DNA from: Siphonodentalium dalli
Taxonomy: Eukaryota; Mollusca; Scaphopoda; Gadilida; Siphonodentaliidae
Reading direction: 5' to 3'
Length of the DNA stretch: 64,000 nucleotides
NCBI GenBank assembly: GCA_032622095.1
Contig: CP136063.1
Span: forward strand, 217,947,982 to 218,011,981
Shown here: in pieces, positions 56,013 to 64,000 of the stretch
Position numbering within the stretch: the stretch's first letter is position 1
Layout: each line of letters opens with the position of its first letter
Position numbers and translations under genes: made by a program
The notes under the pieces: generated by a model
Told to the model about the DNA's origin: nothing
The model's input: only the letters and a program-made list of their open reading frames with translations
Databases searched by the model: none

Positions 56013-56301
56013 CTAACTTGGGGCGGGGCTGCGATCCCCGATAAGGCTACTGGGTGCCGGAAGCTTAATTAGATCAATTTCCACCTTTCTCAATTGGGGG
56101 GGGGGCTAACACTCCTCAAAATTGTGGGGTGGGGGCTTTAGACCACCTGACCCCCATAACGGTACCTGATGTCCATGCAAAACTCCCAGATTTATCACTT
56201 TCGCTACTATCTACAACCGAATCCATGCGTTACTTCTATAAATCTGTCCAAAATGTGGTCATTATCATTTGAAAATAAGAAAATATGAAATTAACAACTT
56301 A
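56013..56301. other. Copy-B-specific block of about 290 bp
   Basis: Sits between ATGCCATCACCCCC and CTTATCATGGCGAGACG, which are directly adjacent in copy A near 2372. GC-rich at the left (TTGGGGCGGGGCTGCG) with G-runs near 56096 and 56128. No terminal inverted repeats or target duplication were seen, so a deletion from copy A is as likely as an insertion here. Confidence 0.75.
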
Positions 56302-56348
56302 TCATGGCGAGACGTGAAATTTCGTAAAATTCAATTTTTTTTATAGGA

Positions 56349-56658
56349 ATCACTGAACTAAGTGGTTTCCCATAGGCGACAGTGTTAATGTTTCGGCCAA
56401 ATTCACCGAATTGAAGCCTGCATATCATACCAGTGATGTTTACCCAGCTAGATTGACACCAGTTGATCACGAAAAAGCAAGAAAAATCATAGGTCATGTG
56501 TTTACTTTTAAAAATAAATCCCCAAGTGTACGACAGGGCTATCATCCCACAGCCAAATTTGATCTGGAAAAACCCAGAACTACAGCAGCTTGTTAAATAA
56601 ATTTCCCGCTCACAAAATTCCATTCCCCCATTCATTCACCAGTTCAAATTATTTAGAT
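56349..56658 (+). repeat. 308-bp dispersed repeat, second copy in copy B
   Basis: Counterpart of 2423-2731, with a 3-bp insertion (GGCTATCATCCCACAG). Confidence 0.85.
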
Positions 56659-57383
56659 ACGAGCAGGGTTACCCGGCGTTGCCCAGGTTAATGTATGCTG
56701 TGGATATTTGTTGGGAATAGAGAATGCTCTTACTTAATCACGATTAGATTCCTCATGGATAAGAACGTGTATCAATTTGGTGGAAATTGGCGCTAAAAAA
56801 ATTGGGCATCAATTTTGGTGCCCCTGTCCCTTTCAATGCAACCCTGACTCGAATGAGGCCACATTTGACATATAAAAGCCACACCATTAGACTCCCCATA
56901 CCATGGGGATGATTTTGTATAAGTGTGGTTGCAATCGGCGACTTATTATCAAATTTAGTGCCCACCCCCTCCCGATCTCTCATCCAAAAACAACAACAAT
57001 TTGGCGTTGTTAAATCGCACAATTAGATTCCTTGTATCATGAAGAAGAATATATATCAATTTGGTGGAAATCGGCGCTAAAATTAGTTTTATCAATTTTG
57101 GCATCCATAATTCAAACGACGCCACTTTTGACATATTTAAACCACACCGTTGGATTCTTCATATCATGGGGATGATTATATGTAAGTTTCGTGGCAATCG
57201 GCGACAGAAAAAAAAAATCTGCCCCCCCCCCTTCCGGGCACCCCTGACGCGAACGGCGCGACTTTTGCCATATTTAAACCACGCCATTAGACTCCACATA
57301 TTATGGGGATGATTATATATAAGTTTGGTGGCAATCGGCGACAAATATGTTTTCTGCCCCTCCCCTTTGCTGCCCCTGACAAC
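56659..57383 (+). repeat. Tandem-core element, copy B
   Basis: Counterpart of 2732-3514. About 60 bp between two TTAAA sites are missing after 56731, consistent with a short-repeat-mediated deletion. Confidence 0.6.
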
Positions 57384-58370
57384 AACGGCGTCACTTTAGA
57401 AAATGGCCGCCAAAATATGGAAAATGGTAAATATTGCCCCAGGGTGTCCTGCAATCGCTTACAAGTTGTGGTTGATATATACAATTGGCTAATCTGTATT
57501 CTATACATTGCATACTAACATGTCTGATGCACCACGGATCATTTTTACTATTGTCACCACTGACATTACCAGAAATATTGTATTTTTCTCTCACAATCTT
57601 GACATAAATATCGGCAAAAATTAACTTTTCAGGGTTCGACCATTTGTTCAAGTAAAATGCAACTATCTTTGGTATCAAAGGTCTTTATTGTTTTGGTCTA
57701 TCTTAAATGTGGTACACTACGGTGTTTATAGACTAAATTGCTCAAGATGGCTTCCAAAATGGCAACCAAATTTGTTGAAAGTTAACATATCCCGAACATT
57801 ATTCTCTGCGTTATCCGAAAAAGGTAGGAAATTGTGACTCACTTGGTTATTGTACGTGTTAGTTAATTAACTGAAAACTATGTTCTATTATGTTTGTCCC
57901 AGTTCCGTGTGGGGCATGACAAATTCATTTTAAAGTTGCAGTGTGGAATTTTGCGGAGAACCTCTTTTATGATTCTGGCCATATTATTGAAAGGAAATGG
58001 GCAGAACTTTGAGACGGAACTGAAATGAACCATGACATGTGGGTATTCTGGCCCATTATGGTAAAAATTTACCAAAGATAGTTCCATTTTACTTGAGCAA
58101 ATTGTCTTAACCTGAATAGTGATTTTTTGCCGATTTTGATGTCAACTTTGTGATAGAAAATTTCTATAATTCTGGTAATGTCGGTGTTTAAAATAGTAAC
58201 AGTTAACCAAGGTGCATCAGTTATGGTAGTATACAATTCAAAAGAGAATAACCATTTGTTCACCAACAACAACTTGTATGCGGTTGCATGACTCGCTGGG
58301 GCAATATTTACATTTTTCGATATTTTGGCTGCCATTTTGCAGCCATTTTGAGCCAAAGTGTCAATTTGGG
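57384..58370. mobile_element. Foldback element, copy B (more complete left arm)
   Basis: Counterpart of 3515-4480. The left arm contains ATTGTATTTTTCTCTCACAA near 57578-57597, which pairs with the right-arm segment near 58150-58170 and is absent from copy A. Confidence 0.75.
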
Positions 58371-59986
58371 TACAATTGAGTTGGAATATTCTTAAGAAAT
58401 TGAATTTGTCATTTAGATTGTACAGTTCTTCCCATTTCTTGACGAAATATGACTAGAATGGCAATGGTGATGTTTTGTGAATTTTTATACCGTGTTCTGT
58501 AAAATCGAATTTTTAAGGCATCGGAGGTGGCAGGGAGCCCATGAATGGCATATTTCATTGCTACAATGGTCAGTTAACATGACAAATACAAAAATAAAGT
58601 TAGAATTCTCAAACAGTTCCAAAAAGCAGAAATTGATTTAAAGATATTAGTGAAAAAAGTAAAATTTTGTAATTTTGGCGTCCATTATGGCGGCCATTTT
58701 GGATTATCATAGACAAATTGAATGTGGTTACAAAGGAGGACATTCATGGTATCGCTTCGACAATCTCCAGTGTCTATATATCCTTCAATATAGCCATTAT
58801 ATTGATACAAAATAGATACCCCTAAATCTCCAATTTTCGAAATGTCAAGGTCAATTTGAAGGTCAAGGGGTCACCAAAACCCTGGAACCAGCTAACTGAT
58901 TGATGTGGACCACATACCCAACCAAACACTGCAATTTTCATGCTTTAATCAAAAGTGAACGATTTTTTGTTAAGGTACTCCACTAATTGGGACCGCATTC
59001 TGTATGGCCTAATCTGCTATGGGCGACATAGACTCAGATTAAAGTTCCCAAAGGGTGAATATTGTGATGTACACTCACTGGGAACCTCGATTATGCAATA
59101 CGATGTCTGCCAATAAAAAGCCTTTCTCTCGACATTTTCTGTGACAGTATTAATATTCTTGGAAATTGCCCGTCAAAAATGATAAACGCTCTTTTTCACT
59201 TTTTGGTGTTCGCTTGCATTTTCGGTAGTTTTCGTCGGTAATATAGGCCCCATAATAGCCACATATGTGTATTGAATAACACAATTGAAATTAATTATTA
59301 ATGTTTCTACCCCGATCCCCTATACCCGGTTGTTCTAAGAGTACATGCACAACCGAATAAACCGAGTCCAGACAGTCGAATCTGCTGATCAGCACTTTAT
59401 TACGTAAACTGCTGATCAGCAGCCAATCCGAGTTTTTGGTGTTTTCGGAGACTCCAATCGATGCACAACAAAAACAAAATCATGTTTACGTCCTTTGGGA
59501 AACACGTTCAAGCTCATGTTATCTTTACCAATCGGTGTGGAATTTGCCTTTTGAGATACACCGCATGGTGTTGTTCAAATTGGGCTAAATCGAGTATATG
59601 GGTATTGACAGTTATAAACACACCAAAAGCGGAAAAGAGTTATAATTACACCGGGAATTTTAAATACTTTTATTACACAAAAACAGAAATTCCAGCTGGA
59701 TAAGTGATGTACATAAATTTCGTGAGGCAGTCAGTATAAACATAGCAGTTCAAACGCCTAGATTATGGAACATAAACATCGAGCTTCTCGAATATAGATC
59801 ATATGATGTCGGCTGCATAAATATAATGAAACATCCATCTGGCTCACGACGTTACTAAATACTATCAATATACTGAATCTGATACTGAGACAACGTGTGT
59901 CGAATTTGTGGCCGGTTCGTTTCCGGTCGGAGGCCGGGTATATGATGGTCGGATGCCTGGTATATGATGGTCGGACTGTTTGCAAG
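58371..59986. other. Non-coding spacer, copy B
   Basis: Counterpart of 4481-6054, with TCAAGGTCA at 58845-58853. A short local duplication of TATATGATGGTCGG occurs near 59939-59976, absent from copy A. Confidence 0.4.
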
Positions 59987-60160
59987 TCCCCTCACCCTAT
60001 GTGTCCCTCACCATATGTATCCCTCACCATATGTGTCCCTCACCCTATGTGTCCCCTCACCTTATATGCCACACCCTATGTGTCCCCTCACCCTATGTGT
60101 CCCCCACCCTATGTGTCCCATCACCATATGTGTCCCCTCACCATATGTGTCCCCTCAAGT
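59987..60160 (+). repeat. CCCTCACC short tandem repeat, copy B
   Basis: Counterpart of 6055-6235 with several single-base differences between units. Confidence 0.85.
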
Positions 60161-60172
60161 GGTTATTATTAC

Positions 60173-60303
60173 AAACTTCAAAAATCGATATCTGATCACT
60201 CTGAGCTTTGATGGGTAAAGTTCCTCGACTAAAATCAAATATATTTTTACCCTCAAAGCCAAAGAAATAGTAATTTAGGAGCGTTTGATCGGACTGAATA
60301 TCT
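60173..60303 (-). mobile_element. TTAA-type MITE family A fragment, copy B
   Basis: Counterpart of 6250-6381, followed by TTAA at 60304-60307. Confidence 0.7.
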
Positions 60304-60462
60304 TTAAGTGACGTGTTATAACTTAGAAAATGTCCACATATTTGATCACTGTGACTTATAACATATATAGAAAACACTTTGACTGAATAGACCGAAACAA
60401 ACTCATAGATTTTTACTATAATTTCGAGATTACTATCATTGAATAATAACGAACAAACTTAA

Positions 60463-60851
60463 AGGTACTCAATCCGATCAGAGGGTCCCCATATAATCAA
60501 AATACGCTTTAGTTATCAGAATCGATTAATTGCAACAAAATAATGCTAACCACTGTCAACTATGGTATCAAATTTCCCAAAACGTGTTATCTATCAACAT
60601 TTTGTTCCACGAAATTTGACAGTATTACCCCTTGTTTTTAGAGTTATCCATCTTCATCCGCAATTTTGACCGAGACCATCCTTTTGACGGCGTGTTTCTG
60701 GGCCACAAACAATTGAAATAACTTACTTCAAAAAACGATATCTGATCAGTCTGAGCTTTGATGGGTAGGTTCCTCGACTCGAATCAAATATTTTTTACAC
60801 CCGAAGCCCAAGAAATAGTAGTTTAGGGGTGTTTAATCGGATTGAGTTATT
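60463..60851 (+). mobile_element. TTAA-type MITE family A, copy B
   Basis: Counterpart of 6541-6929, preceded by TTAA at 60459-60462. Confidence 0.75.
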
Positions 60852-61676
60852 TTATTATAATTAAGGCAAAAATAAAATTTTAATATAAAAATTAGCTCTA
60901 ATCTTATATATGTTACAATACATGAGTACATGCACATTATAGATACTATACAATGACTCCATATTATGTATACACGTATGATACCGATTACTTATCATTA
61001 GTCGATGGTACTTACAGTCTTGCGAATGTAATTATATAACCGGTTTAGCAGAATATATTCGCCAGGCTGGCCAGCATATCCTTTCTCACCACACAGAGAC
61101 GACGCAGATACGATAGTGTGTGTGCGTTGTTGGTAGTTGAGGTGCACATTGTATAATGGTATTCGGAGTTCGGAGTGGTGCTAAAGTATAATATATGAGT
61201 TTTGTGAATGGTTTTCGGAAGTCGTTTCATAAAATACGCAAATTTCCTGGAATACGAGTTCAAGTCATAATATATTGAGAAACATTTAATTTTATATTTA
61301 CTATTCACCCTGTGCAGACAGTGTAACAGTTTTATTTAAAATACTGAGATTCTTTTGTGCGAGAGGAATAAAGGCAATATGAGTTTACAATGTGTGTGTC
61401 AACACATTGTGAATAGTACTAAAATTAAAATTTAAAGATGAATAGATTTTATATTATGTACTATAGACAGTAAAGCCGAGGGGAATCCCCTATGCGAACC
61501 AACACACTATTGATCAGTATTTATTCCATGTTATTCAATATGTACAATACAAACTACGATGTAGGAATATTATAGTTGTATGGAGGGGATATGACATCAG
61601 GGTACAAAGCTTTTGGGGTCGTTTCCGGTCCTTTGTAAATAAGCCCACACTACACTGTGAGAGTGCTTACAAACTA
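60852..61676. other. AT-rich spacer, copy B
   Basis: Counterpart of 6930-7813. Only one copy of the CAGAATATATTCGCCAG segment is present here. No gene. Confidence 0.4.
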
Positions 61677-61680
61677 TTAA

Positions 61681-61938
61681 AGGCCCACTTCATTTTCGAT
61701 TCACCAATTATTTTTTATTATAGTGCCTTGATATAAGGTTTTATTAACAATCTATGCCATAAAATATTATTATAATACTATAATTCATCACCATGTGGAA
61801 CGTCTGTGTCTCAGAAGGTGCCCATAGAGTAATAGGAACTAGCTCAAATATTAAAATAATTTCCCTCGTTAAGACTCACAGAATGCAACAGAATTCAAAC
61901 TAAAAATGTATTTTCAATGGAAAGGGAATAAATATATC
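61681..61938 (+). mobile_element. TTAA-type MITE family B, interrupted, copy B
   Basis: Counterpart of 7818-8075, preceded by TTAA at 61677-61680 and ending at the TTAA (61939-61942) where family A starts. Confidence 0.75.
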
Positions 61939-61942
61939 TTTA

Positions 61943-62195
61943 AAGGTACTCAATCCGATTAGACGCTCCTAAATTACTATTTCTTTGGCTTTGGTGGTAA
62001 AAAAATATTTGATTCGAGTCGAGGAACCCATCCATCGAAACTCAGAGTGATAAGATATCGATTTTTGAAGTTTGTTAATTGTTGGAGGTGTGGCCCACAA
62101 GTTGGCAGAACCACGTGCTCAAAACGGACAAATTGCGGGTGTAAGATGGATAACCCTAAAATCAAGTTGTTATTATTGTTATCCATCTTACATTG
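61943..62195 (+). mobile_element. TTAA-type MITE family A left half, copy B
   Basis: Counterpart of 8080-8330. Confidence 0.7.
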
Positions 62196-62218
62196 CAACG
62201 TTTGGACATTTCTTACTC

Positions 62219-62428
62219 AACCCTTTCATGACGGGGGCTGCGCTGGTGCAGCATTAAAGATCACGTGCCAGTGCATTCTCTCATATATACTAGTCTCCCA
62301 AAGGGAGCCTAGCATATATAAGATAATGCACTGGCTTAAAAGGTAAATCTTGTTAGGCCAATGTATTCTCTTGTATATGCGAGGCGCCCTAATTTGGGAG
62401 ACTCGCACATATAAGAGAATGCATTGGC
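62219..62428. repeat. 49-bp satellite unit plus hairpin pair, copy B
   Basis: Counterpart of 8345-8562. Hairpins at 62267-62335 and 62357-62428 are identical to copy A by eye. Confidence 0.8.
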
Positions 62429-64000
62429 ACAGGGTTTTCTAAAAAAATCAGGAAGCATCAGTTATGAGAGGATAAAGACCACATGGTTGGAAACTTCCAC
62501 TTCAGTGCAAACGTCTGACCGAAAGTAGGACAACATTCGACTTTCTGTTTAAAAACAATAAAATTCAGACTAAACTCTCGTTGGAATATCGAATCATCAG
62601 CACAAATTGTTTACCTACTTTTGTTCAGAAATATCCAACTATATCCAACTAATATTGTGTCAGCCATGCATGAAATATCCTATAATGTTGTGTCAGGCAT
62701 GAAATAACCAACTGTTAATTAGCCAACGTTGGAGTGAGACATCCCACCGATTTCTACCACCACGTCCCTGATACGACAACTACCACCACGTCCCTGATAC
62801 GACAACTATACCCATCTCCCTGTCGCCATGTCGTGCAATTCCCAACTGTTGAAAATATTGGTCAAAGTTGGGGGTGAGCCATACCTCTGCCCTACCCACA
62901 GTTGGGCTAAGGTGTGGGACCCACAGTTGGGGTGAGGTGTTTGACCCACACCAGAATTTGAATTTGTGCCAGACATGAAATTTCCAAATGATGAAAATGT
63001 TGGCCAAGGATGAGACACACCATCCTCCACTCTGTGTCGCCACGTGCCTGATGCGGTGGGTTTCGGCGATTCAGATGTCGATATTACCAGGTAAATCACT
63101 GTGTAGGAACTGTTACATCGGAAATCGTTCTATGGCCGGTAGTGTGATGGTTCTTGCCTGATTTGTTACGGTTCCTGATGATTGAAAATAATAATTTTTG
63201 TGACAAAATCACGCATAATTATAGATATCTTGAATATATTAAACTTTCCTGAACGAACAGAGGCTGCAGAAGTACCGTGTTATCGCAACCTGAACTCTAG
63301 ACCACAATTAACGCGGTATTAGCGAGTTAATGCGTAAATATCAACAAGTTACCACTGAAAATCAAGCCACGTGGCGCAATTTCTTTGTTTTTCGTGGCGT
63401 ATAAAATATGAAACGCATTCTGAAGACAAACACTGACTATAAAGTGCACCCGCGTTATTCTTTTGTAAAATAGCTGAGAAAGTATCCCGATAGGGGTTGA
63501 TAATTGGGAGCTGTGACCTCGTAATCAACACGGGTGCGTGTTACGGTTCTATTTCAAACCGATCACGGCTGTGACGGTTCTGTCCATGAGATTTATTCGA
63601 ACGATTTCTGCACTTGGGTCCGAAAATCGTCTTGTGTATCTGACATTTTAAACCAGATAATGACTGTATCTTATGTAATTTGCATAATAGAACAGGTATA
63701 TTAAGAAATAACACAATAAATACCTAATACGGGAGATTAAGTGACATTAATAGGCAGAAATAAAATATTGAAAGTCCCGATGAGTAAAGTATCATAATCA
63801 TGCCCGCCTATATAAATGACCAATGGTAATATAAATCTACCCTCAGGAGAATATGATATGTTATATTCGTTTAATTAATCTGGGCATTATTGAAAGATCC
63901 AGGTGTGACAATATTTCAATGCCATGCAGCGCCATCATATTTCCTCCTCTGAAGTCCGCCTGAGGGACATTTACACATGTTTGTCGCCCAGACATGAATA
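62429..64000. other. Non-coding end of copy B
   Basis: Counterpart of 8563-10141, with scattered substitutions and small deletions (for example near 63310 and 63375). No gene recognised. Confidence 0.45.

Larger units (their letters stand above)
52706..64000 (+). repeat. Segmental duplication, copy B
   Basis: Direct repeat of 1-10141, running off the window end. The features below up to 64000 are its counterparts of copy A features. It retains a 17-19 bp segment in the foldback left arm that copy A has lost, and has a private block of about 290 bp. Confidence 0.93.

Noticed and set aside
1-64000. tRNA, rRNA or snRNA genes
   Set aside because: Scanned for tRNA-like arms and B-box motifs by eye without a convincing hit; a covariance-model search would be needed to exclude them.

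Overview
Organism and character. The window looks like nuclear DNA of a lophotrochozoan animal, most likely a bivalve or other mollusc. It is AT-rich, has almost no coding sequence, and is packed with minisatellites, foldback elements, miniature inverted-repeat transposons (MITEs), pearl/Helentron-like tandem-core elements and non-LTR retrotransposons. The only conventional host genes recognised are two intron-less Toll-like receptor (TLR) loci. The taxonomic call is inference; no marker gene here settles it.

Layout. (1) 1-10141 is copy A of a segmental duplication: the end of a 30-bp minisatellite, then about 9.2 kb of repeat-rich non-coding DNA. (2) 10142-29930 is a patchwork of mobile elements: a pearl-like element (11695-12222), a decayed LINE (12246-15031) carrying a palindromic insertion, a poly-G-ended element (16010-16564), a second pearl-like core array (16890-17270), three tandem palindromic elements (19221-19699), a complete TTAA-flanked MITE (23208-23686), a solo foldback arm (25670-26290) and a degenerate array rich in GCCATCTTG-like motifs (28200-29930). 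(3) 29969-31623 is a TLR pseudogene that has lost about 290 codons of its leucine-rich repeats. (4) 31769-38551 holds minisatellites, including two arrays of a 49-bp satellite, and small inverted-repeat elements. (5) 39189-44229 is a MITE split by a full-length 4.7-kb LINE (39223-43960). (6) 47761-50256 on the minus strand is an intact 831-residue TLR. (7) 50591-54596 is a 4-kb 30-bp minisatellite, followed by copy B of the duplication to the window end.

How the parts relate. The two TLR loci are about 16 kb apart on opposite strands: one intact, one a deletion derivative of a related gene, as expected for an expanding and decaying receptor family. The other coding sequence belongs to retrotransposons. 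The two duplication copies are about 98-99% identical by eye and still collinear at the window edge. This fits either a recent tandem duplication with a period near 53.7 kb or two haplotypes joined in the assembly. No wholly new biological system could be demonstrated. The strongest leads are the LINE whose two reading frames share one phase across a single TAG, the MITE with a paralogous empty site, the shared 130-bp core with TCAAGGTCA motifs, and the large foldback element.
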